Positions 1-10,410 are shown, numbered from the stretch's first letter. The stretch is DNA of 64,000 bases from Stenotrophomonas acidaminiphila (GCA_002951995.1 CP019797.1:327001-391000); one strand, 5' to 3'. The notes: generated by a model not told the origin, from the letters alone. Translations and numbers: made by a program.

Positions 1-873
1 ATTGAGCAGTGCGAACGCGATGGCGGCCTGTCCGGCGAGGATGCCTGGCGCTTCGTGGTCGAGGCACTGGAGACCTTCCGCTGGCACAACGAGGCCACCG
101 TGTCGCTGCAGACCTACCACGCCCTGCATGCCGCGCACCGGCTGGTGGCCGACGTGGTCAGCTTCCGTGGCCCGCACATCAACCACCTGACCCCGCGCAC
201 CCTCGACATCGACGCCGCGCAGGCGGCGATGCACGCGCGCGGCCTGGCCGCCAAGGCGGTGATCGAAGGCCCGCCGCGCCGCGCGTGCCCGATCCTGCTG
301 CGCCAGACCAGCTTCAAGGCGCTGGAAGAATTGGTGCACTTCCCCTCGGGCGAGGACAACGCCGCCGGCACCCATACCGCGCGTTTCGGCGAGATCGAGC
401 AGCGCGGCCTGGCGCTGACTCCCAAGGGCCGCGCGCTGTACGACGCGCTGCTGGCCCAGGCGCGCGACAACGGCGGCGCCGGCAGCACCGGTGGCGACTA
501 CATGCAGCGCCTGCAGGCGGCGTTCGCCGGCTTCCCCGACGACCACGCAACCCTGCGCCGCGAGGGCCTGGGCTACTACCGCTACGCGCTGACCGATGCC
601 GGCCGCGCGCTGCCGGCGGCCGAGCGCGCACTGCCGGCCGAGGTGCTGATCGAGCGCGGCCTGGCCGTCGCCGAACCCATCGTCTACGAAGACTTCCTGC
701 CGGTCAGCGCCGCGGGCATCTTCCAGTCCAACCTGGGCGGCGAGGAGCAGCGCGCCTATGCGGCGCGTGCCAACCGCGAAGCGTTCGAGCAGGCACTGGG
801 GGCGACGGTGGCCGACGAGTTCGCGATCTACGAGCGCCTGCAGGCGGAATCGCTGGCGCAGTTGGCGGCCTGA
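1..873 (+). CDS. DUF1338 / HglS-like 2-oxoadipate dioxygenase/decarboxylase (3' part)
   Basis: The frame is open from the first base of the window, so the start lies outside; about 290 residues are present of a family that is usually about 450 long. The protein resembles the DUF1338 family (YdcJ, HglS), non-haem Fe(II) enzymes, one member of which converts 2-oxoadipate to 2-hydroxyglutarate in lysine breakdown. Segments typical of the family are visible, such as GPHINHLTPRTLDID, the ILLRQTSFKALEE stretch and VYEDFLPVSAAGIFQSNL near the end. The gene is convergent with the RND operon and is separated from it by a hairpin. The family assignment is confident; the exact substrate is inferred from the family only. 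Confidence 0.85.
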   Translation: MEQCERDGGLSGEDAWRFVVEALETFRWHNEATVSLQTYHALHAAHRLVADVVSFRGPHINHLTPRTLDIDAAQAAMHARGLAAKAVIEGPPRRACPILLRQTSFKALEELVHFPSGEDNAAGTHTARFGEIEQRGLALTPKGRALYDALLAQARDNGGAGSTGGDYMQRLQAAFAGFPDDHATLRREGLGYYRYALTDAGRALPAAERALPAEVLIERGLAVAEPIVYEDFLPVSAAGIFQSNLGGEEQRAYAARANREAFEQALGATVADEFAIYERLQAESLAQLAA

Positions 874-1079
874 TCCGTGGCGATGGGGCCGGTACGACAC
901 GCCGGCTGCCGACGCGACTGTGCTTGCCCCATCTGCTGCCGGCCTCCATCCGCCGGCCATGTCGCTGCGGACGAAAACCCGCACGTATGAACCGCGTGCA
1001 GCCGTTGGCCGGGGTGACGGCTGCGTCGCCGCGATGGTGATCTCCGCGATGCCGCGCAGTGCCAGGCAGGGACGTTCCC

Positions 1080-1104
1080 GGCTACGTTCCAGCGGAACGT
1101 AGCC
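1080..1104. terminator. Perfect hairpin between convergent genes
   Basis: An 11-bp perfect inverted repeat, GGCTACGTTCC / GGAACGTAGCC, with a 3-base loop (AGC) lies between the DUF1338 gene and the end of the RND operon. There is no T tract on either strand, so it could be a bidirectional transcription barrier or a 3'-end stabiliser rather than a classic intrinsic terminator. Nothing else is seen in 874-1119. Confidence 0.5.
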
Positions 1105-1119
1105 CCGTGCCGGAGACGA

Positions 1120-4100
1120 TCAGGCCCGTGCGATCCGCCGCTGGCCCTTGCGCTCGCGGCGGCGTGCGCGCCAGCCGCGCCAGTGCTGCTGCAGGCAGGA
1201 GAAGATCACGTACAGCGCCGGGGTGCTGAGCAGGGTCAGGCTCTGCGAGATCAGCAGGCCGCCGATCATCGCGATGCCCAGCGGGCGGCGCAGTTCCGAG
1301 CCTTCGCCCAGGCCGATCGCCAGCGGCAGCGCCGCCAGGATCGCGACCATCGTGGTCATCATGATCGGGCGGAAGCGCACGATGCTGGCCTCGCGCACCG
1401 CTTCGGCCGGCGACCTGCCGTGTTCGCGCTGCGCCACCAGGGCGAAGTCGATCATCATGATCGCGTTCTTCTTGACGATGCCGATCAGCAGCACCAGGGC
1501 GATGGTCGAGATCACCGACAGGTCGGTATTGGTCACCCACAGCGCCAGCAGCGCGCCCATGCCGGCGGCCGGCAGGGTGGACAGGATCGTCACCGGGTGC
1601 ACCAGGTTCTCGTACAGCATGCCCAGCACGATGTAGACGGTGGCGATGGCGGCGATGATCAGCATCAGCATCGCCGCCGGGTCCAGCGCCTGGCGGAAGC
1701 CGCCGGGTTCGGCCTGGCGGATGTCGCCGGGCATGCGCAGGCCGTCGATGGCGGCCTTGACGATGGCGTCGCCCTCGCCACTGCTGACCCCGGGCGCCAG
1801 GTTGTAGCTCAGGTCCATCACCGTGTACTGGTTCTGGTGGGTCACCTGCGACGGCGCCAGCCCGGGTTCCTGGTGGGCGAAGGCGGTCAGCGGGATCATC
1901 TGCCCGCTGCTGGAGCGCACGTACACGTCGTCGATGGCCGCCGGGCTGCCGGTCTGTTCCGGCAGCGCGTTGACCACCACGCCGTACTGGTTGAGATCGG
2001 CGTAGATGGTGGAGATCTGGCGCTGGCCGAAGGCGCCGTACAGCGCGCCGTCGATCGCGCCAATGCTCACGCCCAGGCGCGAGGCCTTCTCGCGGTCGAT
2101 GACGATCTTCTGCATCAGCCCGCCCTTGTCCACGTCCGAGCCGACGTCGCGCAGCTTCGGGTTCTGCTTCAGCACCTCGACCAGCTTGGGCAGCCATTCG
2201 GCCAGTTGCGCGGCATCGTTGCCCTGCAGGGTGACGCGGTTCTGCGCGCCCTGGCCGCCACCGCCGCCACCGTCGGACGGCAGGTCCTGGATGGCGCGCA
2301 GGCGCACGTCCAGGTCCGGGAACTGCGCCGCCTTGGCGCTGAGCCGGGCCACCACCAGGCTGGTCGGCTCGCGCCGGCCCTCGGCCATGGTCCTGAGCTC
2401 GATGTTGAACTGCGCGCTGCTGCCCTGGCGGCTGGAGCCCAGCCGCGAGCCGACCATCTTCACCGCCGGGTCGGCCAGGAACATGTCGCTCAGGCGCCGC
2501 TGCCGCTGGCTCATCTCGGCGAACGACACCGTGGCGCTGGAGCTGGCGCGGCCCCAGATCAGGCCGGTGTCCTGCTCGGGGAAGTTGCCCTTGCCGACCG
2601 CGCCGGCCAGGTAGAACGTGGCCACGATCAGCAGCAGCGGGGTGAGCGCCAGCAGCAGCGCATGGCGCAGCGAGAAATCCAGCGCCACCGTGTACACCTT
2701 CAGCATGCCGCCGTGCACGCGGTCGAGCAGGCGGTGCATGCGCGATTCGCGCACGTGCGCCGCGTGCGGCTGCAGGAAGCGCGCGCACAGCGCCGGGGTC
2801 AGGGTCAGCGACACCAGCGCCGACACCATGATCGCCGCCACCAGGGTCAGGGTGAACTCGCGGAAGAACGCGCCGAGCATGCCCTGGGCGAAGATGATCG
2901 GCAGGAACACCGCCACCAGCGAGGCGGTGATGGAGACGATGGTGAAGCCGATCTCGCGCGCACCCGCCATCGCCGCCTGCAGGCGCGGCATGCCGGCGTC
3001 CAGGTGGCGCATGATGTTCTCGATCACCACGATGGCGTCGTCGACCACGAAACCAATGGCGATGACCAGCGCCAGCAGGGTCAGGTTGTTGAGGGTGAAA
3101 CCCAGCACCATCATCACCACCGCCGCGCCGGCCAGCGACAGCGGCACGGTGACCGCGGCGATCAGCGTCGGCGCCAGCCGGCGCAGGAACAGCGCCATGG
3201 TCAGCACCACCATCGCCAGGCTGATCATCAGGGTGATCTGCACCTCGGCCAGCGACGCGCGGATGGTCGGGGTGCGGTCGAAGTAGGGGGTGAGCGTGGT
3301 GCCGGCATCGAGATGGCTGGACAGCGCCGGCATTTCCGCCTTGACCCGGTCCACGGTCGCCACCAGGTTGGCGCCGCTGCGCAGGTACACGTACATCAGC
3401 ACGCCGCGCTTGCCGTTGAACCAGGCCGCCTGGAACGCGTCCTGCTGGCCGTCGTAGACGGTGGCGATGTCCTTCAGCCGCACCACCGCGCCGTCGTGGC
3501 TGGCGATGGCGATGTTGGCGAAATCGGCGGCCCTGCGTACCTGGTCGTTGAGGACGATGGCGGTCTGGCTGCGGCCGTCGTCGAGGAAGCCCAGCGGCGA
3601 GGCCACGTTGGCCGCGCGCATGGCGTTGCGCAGGTCGTCCGGGCTCAGCCCCAGCGCGTTCATCGCGCGCAGGTTGAGGTCCACGCGCACCGCCGGGGTC
3701 GAGGCGCCGGCGATGTCCACCTGCGATACCCCCGGCAACTGGCGCAGGCGCTGCGCCAGCAGCGAATCGGCCAGGTTGTAGAGCTGCGCGACCGACTGCG
3801 TGTCCGAGGTCAGCGACAGCGCGATCACCGGGTCGTCGTTGGGGTTGGCCTTCTGGTAGGTGGGCGTGTTGATGCCGGCCGGCAGGTCGGCCATGGCGGC
3901 GTTGATCGCCGCCTGCACGTCCTGCGCGGCGGCGTCGATGTCGCGGCTGGTGTCGAACATCAGGAACACCATGCTGCGCCCGTCGCTGCTGCTCGAGCGC
4001 ATGGTGCTGATGCCCGGCACCTGGCCGAGGTGGCGTTCCAGCGGCGCGGTGACGGTGGCGGCCATGGTGTCGGCGTCGGCGCCGATGTTGCTGGCCTGCA

Positions 4101-4239
4101 CGAAGATCACCGGGATCGACAGGTTCGGCAGCGCCGCCACGCCCAGCCGCAGGTAGCAGAGCAGGCCGGCGAAGAACAGGCCGATGGCCAGCAGGCTGAT
4201 GCCGATCGGGCGCTTGATGAAGGGCGCGGAGATGTTCAT
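1120..4239 (-). CDS. RND efflux pump, MdtC/MuxC-like inner-membrane subunit
   Basis: A 1039-residue proton-driven exporter of the HAE1 (AcrB/MdtC) family, the usual length for the family. The ATG chosen (MNISAPFIKRPIGIS) overlaps the stop of the upstream pump gene by ATGA; the open frame reaches further upstream but only with GC-shadow sequence. Twelve membrane segments in the AcrB pattern are expected; the proton-relay Asp pair is visible in GFVVDDAIVVIEN in TM4, as is the repeated C-terminal-half motif with KKNAIMMIDFAL. It is the last gene of an operon adaptor, pump 1, pump 2, and most likely forms a mixed trimer with pump 1 as in MdtBC. No outer-membrane channel is encoded nearby, so a TolC-like channel from elsewhere must be used. 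Substrates cannot be read from the sequence. Confidence 0.92.
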   Translation of the reverse strand: MNISAPFIKRPIGISLLAIGLFFAGLLCYLRLGVAALPNLSIPVIFVQASNIGADADTMAATVTAPLERHLGQVPGISTMRSSSSDGRSMVFLMFDTSRDIDAAAQDVQAAINAAMADLPAGINTPTYQKANPNDDPVIALSLTSDTQSVAQLYNLADSLLAQRLRQLPGVSQVDIAGASTPAVRVDLNLRAMNALGLSPDDLRNAMRAANVASPLGFLDDGRSQTAIVLNDQVRRAADFANIAIASHDGAVVRLKDIATVYDGQQDAFQAAWFNGKRGVLMYVYLRSGANLVATVDRVKAEMPALSSHLDAGTTLTPYFDRTPTIRASLAEVQITLMISLAMVVLTMALFLRRLAPTLIAAVTVPLSLAGAAVVMMVLGFTLNNLTLLALVIAIGFVVDDAIVVIENIMRHLDAGMPRLQAAMAGAREIGFTIVSITASLVAVFLPIIFAQGMLGAFFREFTLTLVAAIMVSALVSLTLTPALCARFLQPHAAHVRESRMHRLLDRVHGGMLKVYTVALDFSLRHALLLALTPLLLIVATFYLAGAVGKGNFPEQDTGLIWGRASSSATVSFAEMSQRQRRLSDMFLADPAVKMVGSRLGSSRQGSSAQFNIELRTMAEGRREPTSLVVARLSAKAAQFPDLDVRLRAIQDLPSDGGGGGGQGAQNRVTLQGNDAAQLAEWLPKLVEVLKQNPKLRDVGSDVDKGGLMQKIVIDREKASRLGVSIGAIDGALYGAFGQRQISTIYADLNQYGVVVNALPEQTGSPAAIDDVYVRSSSGQMIPLTAFAHQEPGLAPSQVTHQNQYTVMDLSYNLAPGVSSGEGDAIVKAAIDGLRMPGDIRQAEPGGFRQALDPAAMLMLIIAAIATVYIVLGMLYENLVHPVTILSTLPAAGMGALLALWVTNTDLSVISTIALVLLIGIVKKNAIMMIDFALVAQREHGRSPAEAVREASIVRFRPIMMTTMVAILAALPLAIGLGEGSELRRPLGIAMIGGLLISQSLTLLSTPALYVIFSCLQQHWRGWRARRRERKGQRRIARA

Positions 4240-7200
4240 GCCGTGCGCTTGCCGGCGGCCTGCAGGCGTGCGGCCGCGCGCTGCTCGCGGCGCCGCGCGG
4301 CCCACTCGGAGAACCGCTCGAAGTACAGGTAGATCACCGGCGTGGTGTACAGCGTGACCAGCTGCGACAGCAGCAGGCCACCGACGATGGCCACGCCCAG
4401 CGGGCGCCGCAGCTCCGAGCCGATGCCGGTGCCCAGCGCCAGCGGCAGCGCGCCGAGCATGGCCGCGGCGGTGGTCATCATGATCGGGCGGAAGCGCAGC
4501 AGGCAGGCGCGGCGGATCGCGTCAAAGGCATTCATGCCGGCGCGCTGCGCGTCCAGCGCGAAGTCGATCATCATGATCGCGTTCTTCTTGACGATGCCGA
4601 TCAGCAGCACGATGCCGACGATGCCGTCCACCGACAGGCTCATCCCGCACAGGTACAGCGCCAGCAGCGCGCCGACCCCGGCCGGCGGCAGGGTGGAGAT
4701 GATGGTCAGCGGATGGATCCAGCTCTCGTAGAGCACGCCGAGCACGATGTAGATCACCGCGATGGCGGCCAGCAGCAGCATCACCACGTCGGTCTGGCTG
4801 CTGGAGAACTCGGCCGCGGTGCCGACGAACTGCGCCTGCATCTGCGGCGGCAGCTGCAGCGCGGCCACGGCCTTGTTGATCGCCGTCACGCCCTCGGACA
4901 GCGAATAGCCCGGGGCCAGGTTGAACGAGATCGTCGCCGACGGCAGCTGCTGCTGGTGGCTGACGACCAGCGGCGCGGTGCCCGGGGTGGCGGTGGCGAT
5001 GGCCGACAGCGGGATGCTGCCGCCGGCGCCCAGCGCGATGCCGGTGTTGCTGTTGCCGATGCCGGTGGCGGTGGAGGAGTTGCTGGAGCTGACCTGGCCC
5101 AGGGTGGTGGCGTTGCTGCCGGTGAGCGCGCCGCTGCCGTTGCTGCCGATCGCCAGCTGGTTCATCAGCGCGTCGGCGGTGCGGAACTCCGGCGCCACCT
5201 CCAGCACCACGCGGTACTGGTTGAGCTGGGTGAAGATGGTGGAGATCTGGCGCTGGCCGTAGGCGTCGTACAGGGTGTCGTCGATGGTCTGCATCGGCAC
5301 GCCGTAGCGGCTGGCCTTGTCGCGATCCACTTCCACGTGCAGGGCGCGGCCGTGGTCGGCCAGGTTGTTGTCGACGTCGGCCAGCTCCGGCAGGCGGCGC
5401 AGCGCGTCGGTGACGCGCGCGGCCTGCTCGGCCAACTCCCGGCTGTCCATGTCCGACAGCGAGAACTGGTAGGCGGTGGCGGCCACGCGCGTGTCCAGGG
5501 TCACGTCCTGCACCGGCTTGAGGTACAGCGCGACGCCGGGGATGTGCGCGGCGGCGGCCTGCAGCCGCGGCAGGATCGTGTCCAGGCTGCCGCGCTCGCC
5601 GCGATCCTTGAGCACGATGTTCAGCTGGCCCTGGTTGAGCGTGGGGTTCATCGAGCCGGCGCCGATGTAGGCGGCCACGCCGGTCACCGCCGCGTCCTGG
5701 CGCAACGCCTCGGCCACCGCCTGGGTGCGCTGCTGCATCTGCTCGAAGGCCACGTTCTGGTCGGCGATCACCACGCCGGTGATCATGCCGGTGTCCTGGT
5801 CGGGCAGCAGGCCCTTGGGAATGGCGATGTACAGCAGCACGGTCAGCACCACCGAGCCCAGGGCGATGCCCAGGGTCATGCGCTGGTGGCGCAGCACCCA
5901 GTCCAGGCTGGATTCGTACAGGTGCACCAGCCGCGACCACGCCGTCACCTTGCCCTGCGCGGCGGCGCGCTCGTGGGCATCGTCGCCCTCGGGCAGGGCG
6001 TCCGGCTTGAGCAGGTAGGCGCACATCATCGGGGTGAGCGTCAGCGAGATCAGCATCGAGATCGCCACCGCGATCGACAGCACCCAGGCGAACTCGTGGA
6101 ACAGGCGGCCGGTGACGCCGGGCATCAGGATCAGCGGCAGGAACACCGCGATCAGCGACACGGTCAGCGACAGCACGGTGAAGCCGATCTCCCTGGCGCC
6201 GGTTTCGGCGGCATCCTGGCCGTCCTTGCCCTGCTCGATGTAGCGCACGATGTTCTCGATCATCACGATCGCGTCGTCGACCACGAAGCCGGTGGCCACG
6301 GTCAGCGCCATCAGCGACAGGTTGTCCAGCGACATGCCGGCGAACGCCATCACCCCGAAGGTGCCCAACAGCGACAGCGGCACCGCCACCGAGGGGATCA
6401 CCGTGGCCCACAGCCGGCGCAGGAACACGAAGATCACCGCCACCACCAGGCAGATGGTCAGGATGAGGGTGAACTGCACGTCGTGCACCGAGGCGCGGAT
6501 GGTGACGGTGCGGTCGGAAAACACGTCCAGCTTCACGTCCGCCGGCAACATGCCCTGCAGGCCGGGCAGGATCTGGCGGATGCTCTCCACGGTCTTGACG
6601 ATGTTGGCGCCGGGCTGGCGCCGCACTTCCAGCAGCACCGCCGGCTTGCCGTCGGCCCAGGCCGCGATCTGGTCGTTCTCCACCCCGTCGACCACGCTGG
6701 CCACGTCGCGCAGCCGCACCGGCGCGCCGTTGCGGTAGCGCACGATGATGTCGTTGTAGTCGGCCGCGTCGCTGAGCTGGTCGTTGGTGGACAGCGTGTA
6801 GCTCTGGGTCTTGCCGTTGAGCGAGCCCTTGGGCGCGTTGACGTTGGCCTGGGTCAGCGCGCTGCGCAGGTCTTCCAGGGTCATGCCCATGTTGGCCAGC
6901 TGCGCCGGGTTGGCCTGGATGCGCACGGCCGGGCGCACGTTGCCGGCGATCGACACCAGGCCGACGCCGTCCACCTGCGACAGGCGCTGCGCCAGCACCG
7001 AGTCGGCCAGGTCGTTGACCTCGCGCAGCGGGCGCGTGTCCGAGGCCAGCTTGAGGGTCAGGATCGGCGCGTCGGCCGGATTCACCCGGTTGTAGACCGG
7101 CTGGTACGGCAGCGAGCCGGGCAGGGTGGCCTGGCGGATCGCCGCCTGCACGTCCTGGGCGGCGGTGTCGATGTCGCGCTCCATCGAGAACTGCAGCACG

Positions 7201-7472
7201 ATCGTGGACAGGCCGGCCGAGGAGTCGGAGGTCATTAGGTCCAGGCCGGAGATCTGGCCCAGCTGCCGCTCCAGCGGCGTGGTCACCAGCGAGGCCATGG
7301 TCTGCGCGCTGGCGCCGGGGTACTGCGTGGTCACCACCAGGCTGGGCGCTTCGATCTCGGGCAGGGCCGAAACCGGCAGGCGCTGGTAGCCGAGGATGCC
7401 GAGCAGCATCAGCCCGACCATCAGCAGCGAGGTGGCGATGGGGCGGCGGATGAAGAGAGTCGAGAAGCCCAC
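4236..7472 (-). CDS. RND efflux pump, MdtB/MuxB-like inner-membrane subunit
   Basis: A 1078-residue HAE1-family pump, slightly long for an MdtB (about 1040). I chose the GTG start (GFSTLFIRRPIATSL) because AGGA lies 7 bases upstream; the next upstream candidates lack homology. The TM4 proton-relay Asp pair is present in GFVVDDAIVMIEN. Between residues of the second periplasmic loop there is a Ser/Gly/Asn/Thr-rich insertion (window positions about 5015-5155, about 45 residues, including GSNGSGALTGSN and SSNSSTATGIGNSN) right before the conserved SIPLSAIA segment; the neighbouring MdtC-like pump has only a short link here. The gene follows the adaptor by 158 bases and overlaps the next pump by 4 bases. 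Confidence 0.92.
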   Translation of the reverse strand: MGFSTLFIRRPIATSLLMVGLMLLGILGYQRLPVSALPEIEAPSLVVTTQYPGASAQTMASLVTTPLERQLGQISGLDLMTSDSSAGLSTIVLQFSMERDIDTAAQDVQAAIRQATLPGSLPYQPVYNRVNPADAPILTLKLASDTRPLREVNDLADSVLAQRLSQVDGVGLVSIAGNVRPAVRIQANPAQLANMGMTLEDLRSALTQANVNAPKGSLNGKTQSYTLSTNDQLSDAADYNDIIVRYRNGAPVRLRDVASVVDGVENDQIAAWADGKPAVLLEVRRQPGANIVKTVESIRQILPGLQGMLPADVKLDVFSDRTVTIRASVHDVQFTLILTICLVVAVIFVFLRRLWATVIPSVAVPLSLLGTFGVMAFAGMSLDNLSLMALTVATGFVVDDAIVMIENIVRYIEQGKDGQDAAETGAREIGFTVLSLTVSLIAVFLPLILMPGVTGRLFHEFAWVLSIAVAISMLISLTLTPMMCAYLLKPDALPEGDDAHERAAAQGKVTAWSRLVHLYESSLDWVLRHQRMTLGIALGSVVLTVLLYIAIPKGLLPDQDTGMITGVVIADQNVAFEQMQQRTQAVAEALRQDAAVTGVAAYIGAGSMNPTLNQGQLNIVLKDRGERGSLDTILPRLQAAAAHIPGVALYLKPVQDVTLDTRVAATAYQFSLSDMDSRELAEQAARVTDALRRLPELADVDNNLADHGRALHVEVDRDKASRYGVPMQTIDDTLYDAYGQRQISTIFTQLNQYRVVLEVAPEFRTADALMNQLAIGSNGSGALTGSNATTLGQVSSSNSSTATGIGNSNTGIALGAGGSIPLSAIATATPGTAPLVVSHQQQLPSATISFNLAPGYSLSEGVTAINKAVAALQLPPQMQAQFVGTAAEFSSSQTDVVMLLLAAIAVIYIVLGVLYESWIHPLTIISTLPPAGVGALLALYLCGMSLSVDGIVGIVLLIGIVKKNAIMMIDFALDAQRAGMNAFDAIRRACLLRFRPIMMTTAAAMLGALPLALGTGIGSELRRPLGVAIVGGLLLSQLVTLYTTPVIYLYFERFSEWAARRREQRAAARLQAAGKRTA

Positions 7473-7630
7473 GGTCGATTCCTGTGGTGAGAGTGTGCGC
7501 GGCGCGGGGCGGTCAGTGCCTGCCCCAGCTCCGGCCGCGCGCGTCGCGTGCACCGCACCGGGTGTTCACGCGTGCATAGGGAGCCGGTGCCCGCGCGGCG
7601 CCGTCGCGCGCGGCAGGCAGCGGCCGCGCC

Positions 7631-8884
7631 TCAGCGCGGGCCACGACCGCCCCGGCCGCCGCCGCCGCCACGCTTCTCGCTGGCGGCCTTGAGCTGCGCC
7701 TCGGTCGGTGCCGGCGGCGCCTGCCCCGGCTGCAGCGGATTGACCGCGACGCCTTCCTTGAGCCGGAACTGGCCTTCGGTCACCACCTTGTCGCCCGGCT
7801 GCAGGCCCTTGCTGATGACCACGTGGCTGTCGTCGACCTGGCCGCCCTGCACCACCTCTCGCAGGGTGACGGTGTTGTCCGGCTTGATCAGGTAGACGAA
7901 GTCGCCGGTGCTGCTGCGCTGCACCGCTTCGGCTGGCACCACCACCGCGTCGGGCAGCTCGTCGAGCTTCATGCGCACGTTGACGAACTGGCCCGGCCAC
8001 AGCGCCTGGTCGGCGTTGGGGAACTCGGCGCGCAGGCGGAAGGTGCCGCTGCTGGCGCTGATCTGGTTGTCCACCACCTGCAGCCTGCCGTCGGCGTTGA
8101 CCACGCTGCCGCCGGCGCGGTCCAGCGTCGCGGCTTCCAGCGGTCCCTTGCCCTGCGCCGCGCGCACCGCCTCCAACTGCTGCTCGGGCAGGTTGAACAG
8201 CACGTAGATCGGCTGCAGCTGGGTCAGGGTGACGATCGCCGTACCGGCGCTGACCACGTTGCCGGGGTCGACCGCGCGGATGCCGGCCACGCCGTCGATC
8301 GGCGAGACGATGCGGGTGTAGCCCAGCTGCACCCTGCTCTGGTTGGCGCTGGCCTGGGCCGCCGCCACCGCGGCCTGGTACTGCGCGACCTGGTTGCGCA
8401 GGGTAGTCAGGTCGGTCTGCGCCACGTACTGGCGGTAGGCCTCGGAATTGGAGCGTTCGTAGTTGGACTGGGCGGTCGCCAGCAGGGCCTGGTTCTGGCG
8501 CTGGCTGGCGATGGCCTGGTCGTACTGGGCCTGGAAGGTGCGCGGGTCGATCCGGGCGAGCAGGTCGCCCTTCTTCACCGTCTGCCCTTCCTTGAAGTCC
8601 ACGCTCAGCAGCTCGCCCCCCACCTGCGGGCTGACCGTGACCGTGTTGTAGGCGGCCACCGTGCCCTGCGCGGTGACATACACCGGCACGTTCCTGCGTT
8701 CGGCCGCCACCGCGGTGACCGGCACCGGATCGCGTGCCTTGTCGCCGCCGCCCCGGCCTCCCGGGCCGCCTGCGGTTGGTGCCGCGCCCCCGGCCTGCCT
8801 GCCGCCCCCCATCATCCGGTAGCCGATTCCCGCCACCAGCAGGACGGCGATGACGAGCAGCACGATCTTCCAGAAACGCGACAT
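7631..8884 (-). CDS. RND periplasmic adaptor (membrane fusion protein), MdtA-like
   Basis: A 417-residue adaptor that would link the two RND pumps to an outer-membrane channel. The ATG (MSRFWKIVLLV) is preceded by GGGAG at a good distance. The N-terminus is a single membrane anchor (about residues 5-22), followed by a Gly/Pro-rich stretch, then the lipoyl half (VYVTAQGTVAAYNTVTV, EGQTVKKGDLLARIDPR), an alpha-hairpin with Gln/Ala-rich heptads, the second lipoyl half (SRVQLGYTRIVSPIDGVAG), beta-barrel and membrane-proximal domains. The C-terminus ends in an unusual Gly/Arg tail (GGGGGRGGRGPR). It is the first gene of the three-gene efflux operon. No linked regulator is visible; the gene upstream is divergent. 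Confidence 0.92.
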   Translation of the reverse strand: MSRFWKIVLLVIAVLLVAGIGYRMMGGGRQAGGAAPTAGGPGGRGGGDKARDPVPVTAVAAERRNVPVYVTAQGTVAAYNTVTVSPQVGGELLSVDFKEGQTVKKGDLLARIDPRTFQAQYDQAIASQRQNQALLATAQSNYERSNSEAYRQYVAQTDLTTLRNQVAQYQAAVAAAQASANQSRVQLGYTRIVSPIDGVAGIRAVDPGNVVSAGTAIVTLTQLQPIYVLFNLPEQQLEAVRAAQGKGPLEAATLDRAGGSVVNADGRLQVVDNQISASSGTFRLRAEFPNADQALWPGQFVNVRMKLDELPDAVVVPAEAVQRSSTGDFVYLIKPDNTVTLREVVQGGQVDDSHVVISKGLQPGDKVVTEGQFRLKEGVAVNPLQPGQAPPAPTEAQLKAASEKRGGGGGRGGRGPR

Positions 8885-9093
8885 GCAAAAACTCCCGGGG
8901 AACCGATGGGCGAAGGGGCGGGCACAACGGCGCAGAGCATAACGCCGGGCCATGACAGCGGCTGCATGACCGATGGGCCACGCGCTCTGACCGGCAAGGG
9001 GGGTGAACGGTTCCGCGCGGCATCGGTTGACACTCGTCGCCCCGGTTCGTTTGCCCTACATTCACCTCTCGATTGCCGACGAGGAATGCCTGG

Positions 9094-10410
9094 ATGATCC
9101 GCAAGACCGTTGTGTTGACCGCGCTGGCGTGCGCCTTGGCCCCTGCGGCCGCGCTGGCCGGTGATGCCCAGCGCCCCGAGGTCGCGGCCGCCGCCGCGCG
9201 CCTGCAGCACCAGGTGGTGGAGTGGCGCCGCGACTTCCACCAGCATCCGGAGCTGTCCAACCGCGAAGCGCGCACCGCCGCCAAGGTCGCCGAACGCCTG
9301 CGCGCGATGGGCCTGCAGCCGAAGACCGGGGTGGCCGTGCACGGCGTGGTCGCGGTCATCAAGGGCGGCCTGCCGGGCCCCAAGATCGCCCTGCGCGCGG
9401 ACATGGACGCACTGCCGGTGACCGAGCAGACCGGGCTGCCGTTCGCGTCCACCGCCACCGCCGAGTACCGCGGCGAGAAGGTCGGGGTGATGCACGCCTG
9501 CGGCCACGACGCCCACACCGCCACCCTGCTCGGCGTGGCCGACGCGCTGGTAGCGATGCGCGACACGCTGCCCGGCGAAGTGATGCTGATCTTCCAGCCG
9601 GCCGAGGAGGGCGCGCCGCCGCCGGAGCAGGGCGGTGCCGAGCTGATGCTCAAGGAAGGGCTGTTCAAGGACTTCAAGCCGGAGGCGGTGTTCGGCCTGC
9701 ATGTGTTCTCCAGCGTCCAGGCCGGGCAGATCGCCGTGCGTGGCGGCCCGCTGATGGCCGCGTCGGACCGCTTCGCCATCACCGTCAACGGCCGCCAGAC
9801 CCACGGCTCGGCGCCGTGGAACGGCATCGACCCGATCGTCGCCGCCTCCGACCTGATCGGCACCGCGCAGACCATCGTCAGCCGCCGCGCCAACCTGTCC
9901 AAACAGCCGGCGGTGCTGACCTTCGGCGCGATCAAGGGCGGCATCCGCTACAACATCATCCCCGACGCGGTGGAGATGGTCGGCACCATCCGCACCTTCG
10001 ACCCGGACATGCGCCGACAGATCTTCGCCGACCTGCGCAGCGTCGCCGAGCACACCGCGGCCGCGCACGGCGCCAGCGCCACCACCGACATCTACGAGAA
10101 GGACGGCAACCCGGCCACGGTCAACGATCCGGCGTTGACCGCGCGCATGCTGCCCAGCCTGCAGGCCGTGGTCGGCAAGGACAATGTCTACGAGCCGCCG
10201 TTGCAGATGGGCTCGGAGGACTTCTCGCTGTACGCGCAGCAGGTGCCGGCGATGTTCTTCTTCGTCGGCTCGACCGGGCAGGGCATCGATCCGGCCACCG
10301 CGCCCAGCAACCACTCGCCGAAGTTCCTGCTCGACGAGACGGCGCTGGACGTCGGCCTGCGCGCGCTGCTGCAGGTGTCGCTGGACTACCTGCACGGCGC
10401 CCGGGGCTGA
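9094..10410 (+). CDS. Exported M20-family amidohydrolase (HipO/IAA-amino-acid hydrolase type)
   Basis: A 438-residue zinc-dependent amidohydrolase of peptidase family M20D, which cleaves N-acylated amino acids or aromatic amino-acid conjugates. The start [13 protein letters not shown] has GAGGA 8 bases upstream and opens a signal peptide (cleavage likely after ALA-G near residue 22), so the enzyme should act in the periplasm. Metal-binding motifs are clear: [10 protein letters not shown] (about residues 99-108) and [15 protein letters not shown] (about 133-147), with QPAEEG further on and the C-terminal metal-site region NHSPKF. It stands alone, divergent from the efflux operon. Substrate is unknown. 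Confidence 0.9.
   Translation: MIRKTVVLTALACALAPAAALAGDAQRPEVAAAAARLQHQVVEWRRDFHQHPELSNREARTAAKVAERLRAMGLQPKTGVAVHGVVAVIKGGLPGPKIALRADMDALPVTEQTGLPFASTATAEYRGEKVGVMHACGHDAHTATLLGVADALVAMRDTLPGEVMLIFQPAEEGAPPPEQGGAELMLKEGLFKDFKPEAVFGLHVFSSVQAGQIAVRGGPLMAASDRFAITVNGRQTHGSAPWNGIDPIVAASDLIGTAQTIVSRRANLSKQPAVLTFGAIKGGIRYNIIPDAVEMVGTIRTFDPDMRRQIFADLRSVAEHTAAAHGASATTDIYEKDGNPATVNDPALTARMLPSLQAVVGKDNVYEPPLQMGSEDFSLYAQQVPAMFFFVGSTGQGIDPATAPSNHSPKFLLDETALDVGLRALLQVSLDYLHGARG

Noticed and set aside
1183-4332. An open frame of about 1049 codons opposite the MdtC-like pump gene
   Set aside because: Antisense shadow of the pump gene caused by high GC at third codon positions; His/Gln/Val-rich without any motif.
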